This document shows positions 1 to 9,765 of a stretch of DNA of 64,000 bases, one piece after another. Every line of letters begins with the position of its first letter. Positions within the stretch are counted from its first letter, which is position 1. The DNA comes from Agrobacterium vitis. Its GTDB lineage: Bacteria > Pseudomonadota > Alphaproteobacteria > Rhizobiales > Rhizobiaceae. Position numbers and translations under genes: made by a program. The notes beneath the pieces were generated by a model that saw only the letters and a program-made list of their open reading frames with translations, was not told where the DNA came from and searched no databases. The DNA is taken from positions 992,001 to 1,056,000 of the forward strand of contig NZ_CP146242.1 in NCBI RefSeq assembly GCF_037039395.1, written 5' to 3'.

Positions 1-522
<522 letters not shown>

Positions 523-749
523 TTATTTTTCGCCAGACTAGAAAGGAAATATGCGCTCGACAAGCGTAATTTTCCGCATCACAGCAAAGCAGCGCACAAT
601 GTACCGGCGGGGCACCGACAGGTTGAAGCGACAGAACCATCTTCCTGATGGCATGCGGTCCGGCAAGCTCCCCCTCACCAACCATCCGTCAATCTTTTTG
701 AAACACCTTATGGTTATGTTATTTTAAATTTCAATCAAAGGTAGCGATC

Positions 750-1740
750 ATGAGCAACGCCAATGTAACATACGAGACCATTCTTTCCCCGAACCAATTC
801 GTGACCGGCGTACGCCAAGATGCCGGCACCAACCAGCCGGTCGTGCTGACCGGAAATTACCAGCCGACCCAAAGGTGCGCAACAGCAGGCGCTTCTCTAT
901 CGCGGGCCGCTGCTTTCCACCGACAGCTCCGGCTATGCCTATCTGACCCCCGTTTTCAAAGGCCAGACGGTGACGACATCGACCTTTTACGGTCCGAATA
1001 CACCTTTGTTCAATCCTGACATCGGCAAGGGAAATGTGCGCGCCGTCGGCAGCTATAAATATGCTGAGGCCACCGATCCGACTGCCGACCATGGCATGAT
1101 GTATGAAGGCGCCTTCGACGGTTCTGGCAAATGGACGGCGCTCGACATACCCAAGGATGTTGCCGGTGGGATAGTGTTTTATACCATTGCCCATTCCACC
1201 ATGGGCGACCTGGTGGTCGGCAATTTCGATCTTGCCGGGCAGGCTGCCTCGGCTGCGGCCTTCATTTACGATATCCGCACGCAAAGCTTCTCCAGGCTCA
1301 GCCTCGGACCGCTCACCACCGCCTATGGCATCTGGCAAAATGGCGGCGACGGCAGCAATGCCTATACGATCGTCGGCGGCTACAAGGGCGCAACCGGAAT
1401 CAATGTCGGTTTCGTGCTGGATTACGATGCCGCGACGAAAAAGATCAGCAACGTCACGAATTACAGCTATCAGGGCAAGCCAGGGATTGTGACCCATTTC
1501 GAAGGTATCAGCGCCATAGAGAGTGGCTATTGCCTGGCTGCGATGTCGGACCAGGACACCGCTTTCGTTACCATCGGCCGCAATAGCGACGGAACCTTTA
1601 CCGACGCCAAATGGGTTCCGGTCGCCTATCCGACCAGCGATGGACCGTCAACCGGCAATACGGTGATCGACAACAATCTGATGGGCATCATGACCACGGG
1701 AGGCCACGTGCAATCCTATCTGGCGGTGATTAAAGCCTAG
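750..1740 (+). pseudogene. Frameshifted gene for an unknown beta-rich protein
   Basis: Reading starts at the ATG at 750 (MSNANVTYETILSP...) and stays in frame to about 868 (...NYQPT). The sense then continues in another frame from 871 (KGAQQQALLYRGPLL...) to the stop at 1738-1740. Removing one C from the CCC at 868-870 restores a single protein of about 329 residues. It has no obvious signal peptide or membrane segment. It is rich in Gly, Tyr, Thr and Asp with several GxYxxAT-like strands, which suggests a repeated beta fold such as a propeller; I do not recognise the family. Both halves have uniform coding character, so the shift is recent or a sequencing error. It is divergent from the PotF-like gene and convergent with the regulator at 1768. 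Confidence 0.7.
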
Positions 1741-1767
1741 AGTTTGTTCGCCCCTCACTGGGAGCCG

Positions 1768-3177
1768 TCACTGGAAATCGAAGGCGCTTAATCCCGCCGT
1801 CATTTCATCCAGTCCGAGTGGCCGTGTCATTGGCAGCTCGGCCCTGGAAAGACAGGCCTGTCGCTCGCAGATTCGGCAGGCCTGGCCGATCTCCACTGGC
1901 GCCATCCGCGCCTCGCCATAGACGGTGTCCTGCGCGTGAGCGAGATCGCAGCCGATCAGCAGGGCCGTGCGGCGGACCCGCTGCTGAAAGCCCGCCTGTG
2001 GCCCTTCCAACGTGCGCGACACCGTGAGAAAACCGGCGCCATCCGGAGCAACCACCGGCTCGACCAGGATCTGCCCGGGCTCTGAAAAGGCCGCATGAAT
2101 GTTCAGCTTCGGACATTGGCCGCCGAACGTGGCGCGCGGGAAGCCCTGCCCGCCGGCCCGGCGGATGATATTGCCGGCATGATCGATCTCCATCAGGAAG
2201 AACCCGATGCCCGCAGCACCCGCCCGTTGCAATGTGACCAGCCGCGAGGCTGCCTGCTCGAACGATACCCGAAACCGGGCGCGCAGCACGTCCACGTCAT
2301 AACGCGCCCGCTGCGCCGCTGCCAGAAAAGCGCCGTAGGGCATGATCAGCGCCAGGGCTGCGTAGCGCGCCAGCTCGAACCGGGCGATGCGGCGTGCCTC
2401 ATTTGAGGTCAGAGCCAGACTTTCCAGCTCGGCGCGAATCTCCTCGCCCATAACGAGAAGACAGGCTTCCATGGCCATTTCCCGCAACTGGTCGAAGGGC
2501 GACAGCCGTTCCGACAGGAACAGCCGCATGGAATGGCGGTCATAGCGCCGCCCGAGATGCGGCATGACATGCACGGGCAGCGCCCGCACGACGATGCCGT
2601 GCTGGGTGCGCAGCCAGGTTTTCAGCGCCGCCTCCAGCCCATCGCCCGGATCGAGCGCCGCATGAAAGGCTTCCGCCGCCGCCTCGATCAGGGGAAAATG
2701 CAGGCTGCGGCGCTCCAGCACGTCGCGCACTTCATCCATCGGCAGCCGCGCCCCGGCCAGCGCCGTTTCATGGCCCTCACGGGCCAGCAATTCGGCAAGG
2801 TCCGACAGGCGCTTGGCCTGTTCCCGGTAGGCCCGGTAAAGCTTGACCACGCCGCTGGCGGCATTGGGGGCCGCCTCGGCAAATTCGATCAATTCCTGAT
2901 CGCCCGGAATTTCTCCAGCCAGCAGCGGATCGGCAAACACTTCACGCAATGGCACCGAGCCGCCGCCCGCATCGCCCTGTAATTCCTCCAGATCGACCTT
3001 ATAGACCGAGGCCAGTTTCAGCAGCAATTGCACGGTCAGCGGTCGCTGGTTGCGCTCGATCAGATTGAGGTAGGACGGCGAAATGCCCAGCGCCTCGGCC
3101 ATCGCCGTCTGGGTCAGGCCCAGGCCGTTGCGCACCCGCCTCACCCGTGGTCCGGCAAAGATCTTGTGGTCGGCCAT
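1768..3177 (-). CDS. RamB/ScfR-type XRE-family transcriptional regulator (short-chain acyl responsive)
   Basis: This 469-residue protein has an N-terminal Cro/C1-type helix-turn-helix (about residues 10-65: LTQTAMAEALGISPSYLNLIE). A middle region resembles the IrrE/ImmA-like domain, and the C-terminal domain is that of the short-chain fatty acyl regulator family, with the Cys-rich end CRICERQACLSRAELP. Family members (RamB of Corynebacterium, ScfR-like proteins of alphaproteobacteria) control glyoxylate-shunt and acetate/propionate genes. The gene is divergent from aceA, with a 248-base shared spacer carrying repeated TTTACAA motifs, so it very likely controls aceA and itself. Whether it activates or represses cannot be read from the sequence. 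Confidence 0.88.
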   Translation of the reverse strand: MADHKIFAGPRVRRVRNGLGLTQTAMAEALGISPSYLNLIERNQRPLTVQLLLKLASVYKVDLEELQGDAGGGSVPLREVFADPLLAGEIPGDQELIEFAEAAPNAASGVVKLYRAYREQAKRLSDLAELLAREGHETALAGARLPMDEVRDVLERRSLHFPLIEAAAEAFHAALDPGDGLEAALKTWLRTQHGIVVRALPVHVMPHLGRRYDRHSMRLFLSERLSPFDQLREMAMEACLLVMGEEIRAELESLALTSNEARRIARFELARYAALALIMPYGAFLAAAQRARYDVDVLRARFRVSFEQAASRLVTLQRAGAAGIGFFLMEIDHAGNIIRRAGGQGFPRATFGGQCPKLNIHAAFSEPGQILVEPVVAPDGAGFLTVSRTLEGPQAGFQQRVRRTALLIGCDLAHAQDTVYGEARMAPVEIGQACRICERQACLSRAELPMTRPLGLDEMTAGLSAFDFQ

Positions 3178-3197
3178 ATCAGCCCCTCCGACAGGAA

Positions 3198-3347
3198 TTT
3201 ACAAAATTTACGCCTCGACGCATCAAGCCGATAATTTACAATTTTTACAATATTACATCGCTCATTTGTAAACAACAAGACATCCTAACCTCTTTCAAGC
3301 CGTTGTTTTATCGTTTTTTCTTGGGATTTTTTGCAGCGCATTGTAAA
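3198..3347. promoter_or_regulatory. Cluster of TTTACAA/TTGTAAA motifs in the regulator-aceA spacer
   Basis: Three TTTACAA copies start at 3198, 3235 and 3244, and two inverted copies (TTGTAAA) start at 3266 and 3341. All lie in the AT-rich divergent spacer. The copies at 3235 and 3244 are 9 bases apart, roughly one helical turn. They are good candidates for operators of the adjacent XRE regulator; this is inferred from position and repetition only. Confidence 0.5.
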
Positions 3348-3425
3348 ACAAGTCACATCAGACCAGCAGGAAAGCAGCAAGAGGAGCGCGGCATTCCTGC
3401 ATGAAAACGACAAGAGGAGACTGCC

Positions 3426-4686
<1,261 letters not shown>

Positions 4687-4715
<29 letters not shown>

Positions 4716-4854
4716 GTTCTGGGCCGTTGTCCTGCTGATATCCACCGCCCTGGCCATTCGAAAACTGACGGCTGCCTTTATCGCAATTCCTGCCCGGTCT
4801 CGGGCGGGGCAAACTCTTAAAAACCTCCAGGCCTTTCAAAAACCCCAGACATAA
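4687..4854 (+). CDS. Possible small hydrophobic protein overlapping the end of aceA
   Basis: This 55-codon frame begins inside the last codons of aceA and ends just before the next gene. Its start ([12 protein letters not shown]) has AAGGAG 10 bases upstream, an unexpectedly good ribosome-binding site inside aceA. Residues 8-35 form one hydrophobic segment followed by a basic tail, like a small single-pass membrane protein. I know of no family. It could be chance, because the AAGGAG also encodes part of AceA. Confidence 0.28.
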
Positions 4855-4867
4855 GAGGAGCAATGCC

Positions 4868-5128
4868 ATGACACCCCAGACCCGCGTTAAAGAACGTGCC
4901 GAAGAACAGGCAACCGCCATGAATGCCGACCAGCAGGCGCTGATCCGGATGCTGGCCAATGACCTGCACCGGCTGAACCATTCGGTCATGAAAGCCGTGG
5001 AGGCCGGGGTTTCCGTCGAGCTGGTCCGCTCTGCCCGCCACCATGGTGGCGATGGCAACTGGGGCGACCTGCTGATCCCGGTCGTGGTTACGCAAGGCAT
5101 TGCGGCTCAGGGTATCAAGGCTGCCTGA
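4868..5128 (+). CDS. Small conserved-looking protein downstream of aceA
   Basis: An 86-residue, mostly helical soluble protein follows aceA in the same direction, with AGAGGAG in front of the ATG. The sequence is polar and amphipathic (EEQATAMNADQQALIRMLANDL, split here only for description), followed by HHGGDGNWGDLLIPVVVTQGIAAQG. I recall small hypothetical proteins at this place in other rhizobia but know of no function. Co-transcription with aceA is likely, because the next hairpin terminator is at 5148. Confidence 0.6.
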   Translation: MTPQTRVKERAEEQATAMNADQQALIRMLANDLHRLNHSVMKAVEAGVSVELVRSARHHGGDGNWGDLLIPVVVTQGIAAQGIKAA

Positions 5129-5147
5129 TATGCATATGACGAGCGTG

Positions 5148-5175
5148 TTTAGCCCGGCTGGGAGGCCGGGCTAAA
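5148..5175. terminator. Bidirectional hairpin terminator between the aceA unit and the efflux gene
   Basis: A perfect 11-bp stem (TTTAGCCCGGC / GCCGGGCTAAA) with a 6-base loop lies between the convergent genes. Its right arm contains the TAG stop codon of the efflux gene (5171-5173). Confidence 0.75.
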
Positions 5176-6364
5176 CTGCTTTTCCGCTGGTTTTAGTCTT
5201 GAGGCGCAGGCCCAGAACCAAGGGGACGCTGATGGCATAAACGGCAATGACCGACATCCAGATGCCCCCCGGCCAATAATCCCTGATGAGAAAGTAAACA
5301 CTCGAAAACGCCAGGGGACCGATAATGGCGGCAAGGCTGAGGGCGGAGGCCAGTACGCCCTGGAATTGGCCTTGCTTGTCCGCATCGACCTGGGCGGTCG
5401 CCAAGGATTGCAGGGCCGGAACGCCAATGCCGCTCAAGGAAAAAACCGGCATGATCGCAAACACCATCCAGCTTTCGGTCGCAAAGGCAATGACCGCCAA
5501 AGAAATGCAGGCGCTGGAAACGCCGATCAGAATGGCGACCCGCTCGCCAAACAGCTTGACCGCCGGGCCGGGAAGAAAGGTCTGGGCAAGCGCCTGACAG
5601 ATGCCGAACGCGCCGAGTGACAGGCCGATCCACAGTCCGCTCCACTGAAACGCATCGCCACCCCATAGCGCCCAGCAGGTGGCATAGGCTTCACCGATCA
5701 GATTGAAGATGAAAAACAGGATCACCATCGGCAGCAGGTTTTTCAACGACAACGCCCAGCGCAAAGGCCGCAGCGGGTTGATGGCCGCCAGATCGAGTTT
5801 CTCCCGCGTCGGGATGCGGGATTCCGGCAAGACGAAAAACGCCAGCAGCAGATTGCCACCATTCAGCACAGCGGCGGCAATGAAGGGCAGCCGCAGCCAA
5901 TAATCCCCCAGCGCCCCGCCGATAATCGGGCCGAAGATGAAGCCTAGGCCGAACATCGCATTAAACAGACCAAAGCGCCGCGCCCGCTGATCTTCCGGCG
6001 AAATATCTGTCACATAGGCCGTCGCCACCGACATATTGGCGCTGGTCAACCCGGTAATGGCCCGCCCCAGCAGCAGCAGCCAGAGATTGTCGGCAAAGGC
6101 GAGAAACAGATAATTGACCGCCGCCCCCGCCAGCGAAATCAACAGGATGGGCCGACGACCGAGCCGATCACTGAGCGATCCCAGGATCGGCGCAAAGATA
6201 AACTGAATGACCGCATGAAGCGCCACCAACATACCAATATAGGGCGCCACATTCTGAATATGCGTCACCTCCCGCAACAAAGCCGGCAAAATGGGAAAGA
6301 TAAGACCAAACCCAACAGCATCGAGAGCGACGGTGGCGAAAATGACGACGAGAGCTTTGTTCAT
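5171..6364 (-). CDS. MFS drug efflux transporter, TetA-like (DHA1 family)
   Basis: A 397-residue integral membrane protein with twelve predicted helices. The family signature between helices 2 and 3 is clear: GSLSDRLGRRPILLISL (about residues 62-78). The DAVGFGLIFPILPALLRE segment of helix 1 and GRAITGLTSAN of helix 4 are typical of the TetA/TCR drug:proton antiporters. The pump would exchange a drug for protons across the inner membrane; tetracycline is the family's known substrate but cannot be asserted here. There is no adjacent TetR-type repressor, so it is probably a chromosomal housekeeping pump, not an acquired resistance cassette. Confidence 0.85.
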   Translation of the reverse strand: MNKALVVIFATVALDAVGFGLIFPILPALLREVTHIQNVAPYIGMLVALHAVIQFIFAPILGSLSDRLGRRPILLISLAGAAVNYLFLAFADNLWLLLLGRAITGLTSANMSVATAYVTDISPEDQRARRFGLFNAMFGLGFIFGPIIGGALGDYWLRLPFIAAAVLNGGNLLLAFFVLPESRIPTREKLDLAAINPLRPLRWALSLKNLLPMVILFFIFNLIGEAYATCWALWGGDAFQWSGLWIGLSLGAFGICQALAQTFLPGPAVKLFGERVAILIGVSSACISLAVIAFATESWMVFAIMPVFSLSGIGVPALQSLATAQVDADKQGQFQGVLASALSLAAIIGPLAFSSVYFLIRDYWPGGIWMSVIAVYAISVPLVLGLRLKTKTSGKAV

Positions 6365-6635
6365 AGCGCATTCCGGTTACACGGATTTTCGGCACCATAC
6401 CAGCCCGGCGGTTCTGCGGTTAACTCCGATTGAGATCGGCCATGATATTTAAGGAAATGCGGGGCGTTGTATTTCGCGCAGGCACGTGTTTACGACAGTG
6501 AAAACGATTGGGCAAAGCGGTCTTGGTTGCCGTCAACCACCTGGTTCGCACGAACATCGACCGTACAACGCCGGAATTTATAATCATGGCATCAAGCACG
6601 GAATAAGAACCGGATCGATTTTACTTTGGCGACGT

Positions 6636-8291
6636 TCATTCACCTGCTTCAAGGCGCACAACCTGGTCGGATGAACGAATGGACGATAGGCGGTGGGTCA
6701 CGGCAATGATGGTAAGGTTCTGCGCCAGATCGCGCAGCCCGTCCATGATTTGCCGTTCGGTGTCCTCGTCGAGTGCCGAATTCGCCTCGTCGAGAACGAG
6801 GATGGCGGGATTGCCGTAAAGCGCTCTGGCGATGGCAATCCGCTGGCGTTCTCCGCCCGAAAGTTTTAATCCGCGCTCGCCCACAACCGTTTCAAAGCCG
6901 TCGGGCATGGCTTCGATGCGCGTTAGAATGGATGCCTGCCTTGCCACCTCGCGCAGATGCTGCGCATCGTATGGTCGTCCGAGCACAATATTGACCGTGA
7001 GCGTGTCATTGAGCAGCGCAACCTCCTGCGGCACCACGCCGACATGGGCAAACCAATCATCACTGTCGATCCGCACGAGATCTGTTTCATCCGCCAGAAT
7101 GCGGCCTTCGGCGGGCTCCAGGCTTTTCAGCAGCAACCGCAGGACAGTGGATTTGCCGGACCCAGTCTCGCCCACCAGAAATGTCGGCGTGCCTCGCTCA
7201 ACCGTGAAGGACAGTTTCGAAATCCCGCGGCCATTCGGATAGCGGAAGGTCACGTCCTCAAACACAAGCGATCCCTGCGAGGGATGATAGGCAATGGGAT
7301 TTGCAGGCCGGATCGCTTCCGGCGCGGCCCACATGGCGGCGAAAGGGCGAAACCGCGCCGCTGCTTCCACCGTTTCCTTGATCGCCATGCCGATCAGGTG
7401 AAAAGGCTCGTTTAGCTGGATCAAGAGCGTGTTGAACAGCACGATATCGCCTATCGAGAGGTGGCCAGCACGATATTGCGGCACAAGAAGCAGGAAGGTC
7501 ACGGCAAGCTGAACCATCGCCGCAACGCCGAGAAAGGTCGCAAACGTGCTGCTGGCCAGCACATAACGCCGCCAGTTGCTGAAGGTCTCCCCTGCACTTC
7601 TGGCAAACTGGCCCGCGATCCACTTTTCCCCGCGTGTCTGGCGAAGCGTGTCGATGACGGCAACCGCATTGCCGACAAGTCTCGCATTGTCCTGGCTACA
7701 TGCTATCGCCTTGTCGAGAAACGGATTGACGCGCCCGATCCGCATGTAGTCGAGGCCAACCACAACGGCTCCATAGGTCAGGACGATCAGGGCGATGTCC
7801 CAGCTGACGAGTTGTCCAAGCAGGAGTGCACTCAAGGCGATCTGGACAATGCCCGGCAAAAAGCCACCCATGCCAAGCTGGGTGATAATGTTCAGGGTCT
7901 GCTGCCCTTCCTGCATTGCCGCGCCGATATCGGCCGGATTGTGATCCAGGAAAAATCCATGCGTCTTCCTCAAAAGACGCGCGAAGAAGGCCAGGTTGGC
8001 GATATAGCAGAGCTTTTCAGCACACAGGAAAATCAGGAACCGCGATGCCTGGCTGAAAGCGGAAGCGACGCCAAACAAAACGGCATAGAGCAGAAAGATC
8101 TGGAAAGCATTGCCCGTCCGCTCCGTCAGATCGTCAACGGCGCGGGAAAACAGATAGGGAGCGGTGATCGAAGCCACCGACCCAACCAGCGATGTAGCCA
8201 GAATCATGATCGTGGTAAGCCGCGCGTCCCGCCAGTATTCGACCAAAAGCAGCCGCAGGATCGGCAATATCGCAGGGCGTGTTTCTGACAT
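6636..8291 (-). CDS. ABC transporter, fused permease and ATPase (exporter type)
   Basis: About 551 residues from MSETRP; an in-frame ATG eight codons upstream is less likely because GGAG sits 7 bases before the chosen start. The N-terminal ~320 residues form a six-helix ABC exporter membrane domain. The C-terminal nucleotide-binding domain has Walker A GETGSGKST, signature LSGGERQRIAIARAL, Walker B ILVLDEANSALD and the H-loop in TVTHRLSS. A half-transporter like this normally homodimerises in the inner membrane and exports lipids, peptides or drugs. It stands alone, with no neighbour that points to a substrate. The C-terminus (VVRLEAGE) is shorter than usual after the H-loop. Confidence 0.85.
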   Translation of the reverse strand: MSETRPAILPILRLLLVEYWRDARLTTIMILATSLVGSVASITAPYLFSRAVDDLTERTGNAFQIFLLYAVLFGVASAFSQASRFLIFLCAEKLCYIANLAFFARLLRKTHGFFLDHNPADIGAAMQEGQQTLNIITQLGMGGFLPGIVQIALSALLLGQLVSWDIALIVLTYGAVVVGLDYMRIGRVNPFLDKAIACSQDNARLVGNAVAVIDTLRQTRGEKWIAGQFARSAGETFSNWRRYVLASSTFATFLGVAAMVQLAVTFLLLVPQYRAGHLSIGDIVLFNTLLIQLNEPFHLIGMAIKETVEAAARFRPFAAMWAAPEAIRPANPIAYHPSQGSLVFEDVTFRYPNGRGISKLSFTVERGTPTFLVGETGSGKSTVLRLLLKSLEPAEGRILADETDLVRIDSDDWFAHVGVVPQEVALLNDTLTVNIVLGRPYDAQHLREVARQASILTRIEAMPDGFETVVGERGLKLSGGERQRIAIARALYGNPAILVLDEANSALDEDTERQIMDGLRDLAQNLTIIAVTHRLSSIRSSDQVVRLEAGE

Positions 8292-8315
8292 GAACGGCTC
8301 CGGCTGGCACATCAT

Positions 8316-8778
8316 TAGCGTCGGGCCATCCCGTCTGACGGCAGAATGCGCCCGTTACCACCTCTCATTGCAATAGATGAATTTTTTCGTCAACTTTTTC
8401 TTCATTGTGGGGTGTTCAAGGTTCACAGCAGTGTTCTGTTTAGAGCATTTCCAGAAAAAGTGGACACCGGTTTTGCCAACCGAAAATGCGTAAAAACAAA
8501 GAGCTGGTAAGTTGATAGCGCTGAGAAGGCACCGCTGGCTTGCGACTCGGCCAGATAAGGCTCACGTATTTCTCTTTTCGGGAAACGCTGATCAATCGCT
8601 GTTTTAAACCAGATGCTTGACCGCTCAGAAGAGCTTTATTCTAACGATTTTGAGCTACCCGGAGAAGAAGGAAAAGCGGTCGCTTTGTGCTATGGTGGTT
8701 ATTCACTTTGACGGGGTGAGCAAGGGGAAATAAGCCTCGAGCCTGTGTCAGATCTCGTCCGCTTTTGGACCGAAACGA
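8316..8778. other. Intergenic region between the ABC exporter and the HAD pseudogene
   Basis: About 460 bases with no convincing gene. It contains one rhizobial palindromic repeat (8442-8505). The rest shows no hairpin or coding frame that I can support. Confidence 0.5.
8442..8505 (+). repeat. Dispersed rhizobial intergenic repeat (RIME-like), copy 1
   Basis: The sequence begins AGAGCATTTCC, passes through CCGGTTTTG and ends AATGCGTAAAAACAAAGAGC. A related copy lies in the opposite orientation at 44197-44264. The pattern (AGAGC...GGTTTTG...AATGCGTA) matches a short repeat that I recall as scattered between genes in Rhizobium and Agrobacterium. The AGAGCATTT/AAATGCG ends give it partial dyad symmetry. 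Confidence 0.65.
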
Positions 8779-9467
8779 TCATAGGACGTCAACCCGAGAG
8801 AGCATGTCCAAGACTATTTCTTCGATATTTGCGTCAGGCCAGTGCTCAGCATGGAGCAACCCATGTGGCGGGGCTTTACCAACGAAATAGCTTCGAGAGG
8901 CGAAGTTAAGCATTGGAATATCACCATGCGAATCGCCAACCGCTGCCAAAGCCCCCGGCTCTAGTTTAAGTTCGGCGAGGAGAGAGTTCAGATAAACGGC
9001 CTTATCTTCCGGCCAGAAATGACTGAGTGTGTTGTCCTCCCGCCAGCCCGTACCAATTGCATAGTCGGCACCCAGTTCAGCGGCGAGCCATTCTACCGCG
9101 AAGTGCCAAGTTATTCAGCGGCGAGCCATTCTACCGCGAAGTGCCAAGTTATAGAGACAAGGGCAATCTTTACCCCTGCGGCCTTCAGCCGGGCGAAACC
9201 TTGTGTGACGCCTGGAGCAAGACGAAGGTCTGCCAGATGTTCGATCAATTGAGCCTTACTGAAAGGAAGGTACCATTCGACCATAGCCTCCCGTCCCTTC
9301 GTCATGTCCTCGCGAGATCGAAGCAGCTCGAAGGCACCCATCTCCGTTGAGCGCCCGATATGCCTGCCAATACAACCGCAGATGTTTTCGCCTCGCAGCA
9401 GTGTTCCGTCCACATCAAATGCAGCCAATCGTATACTACTAATATTACGTCTCCCGACATTACTCAC
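8779..9467 (-). pseudogene. HAD-superfamily phosphatase (SerB-like), disrupted by a 38-bp tandem duplication
   Basis: Translation from the GTG at 9467 gives an N-terminal HAD motif I, AAFDVDGTLLRG, then a helical cap and motif II (KIALVSITW), and then hits a stop at 9111-9113. The stop is created by a tandem 38-bp duplication (9076-9151). With one copy removed, the frame runs through GTGWREDN, KAVYLNSLLAEL and motif III/IV AAVGDSHGDIPML to a TGA at 8779-8781, giving exactly 216 codons. The intact protein would be a Mg-dependent phosphatase of the phosphoserine-phosphatase-like group; the substrate is unknown. Everything apart from the duplication looks functional, so the lesion is recent or an assembly artefact. 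Confidence 0.85.
9076..9151. repeat. Perfect 38-bp tandem duplication inside the HAD gene
   Basis: Bases 9076-9113 and 9114-9151 are identical (unit starts TTCAGCGGCGAGCC). As 38 is not a multiple of 3, the duplication shifts the reading frame of the minus-strand HAD gene and brings in a stop codon. Confidence 0.95.
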
Positions 9468-9587
9468 GCCACACGCTAATTTTCAGACAAAGATTTTGTC
9501 ATGAACGCATACTTCAATCAACCGGAAGCGAAACTCGGCCGACATCTCCCCGCTGGGGCGATGAAACAACAGGCGCTGCGGCTCCTT

Positions 9588-9640
9588 CCCTCTTCTCCCC
9601 AGCGGGGAGAAGGTGGCGGCATCCGGATGAGGGGGGCGGA
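9588..9640. repeat. Rhizobial intergenic repeat with CTTCTCCCC/GGGGAGAAG hairpin
   Basis: A 9-bp perfect stem (9592-9600 with 9604-9612, loop AGC) is followed by GTGGCGGCATCCGGATGAGG. This pattern (CTCCCC..GGGGAGAAGGTGGC..GGATGAGG) is one that I recall from many intergenic copies in Rhizobiales genomes. A related CTCCCCGCTGGGG occurs 50 bases to the left. There is no T-run on either side, so I do not call it a terminator. Confidence 0.55.
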
Positions 9641-9720
9641 GCCATAAACGGGGAACGTAAGTGATGGCGGTTCTCTGTCAGATATGCCGCTTATCGTTTT
9701 ATATCAAATGCCTATAAAAA

Positions 9721-9742
9721 CGCCCGGTCTCTCAACCGGGCG
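9721..9742 (-). terminator. Rho-independent terminator of the 9766 chemoreceptor gene
   Basis: On the minus strand, CGCCCGGT, a 6-base loop and ACCGGGCG form an 8-bp stem followed directly by TTTTTATAGG. It starts about 24 bases after the chemoreceptor stop codon. Confidence 0.8.
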
Positions 9743-9765
9743 CCTCTCATCTCATACCATAACTA

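Noticed and set aside
5171..6364. TetA-like gene as an acquired resistance cassette
   Set aside because: No TetR-type repressor, transposon ends or composition shift adjoin it; it looks like a resident chromosomal pump.
9592..9612. The CTTCTCCCC/GGGGAGAAG hairpin as a terminator for the HAD gene or chemoreceptor
   Set aside because: No T-run follows on either strand, it lies upstream of both minus-strand candidates or beyond a better terminator (9721-9742), and its sequence fits a dispersed repeat.
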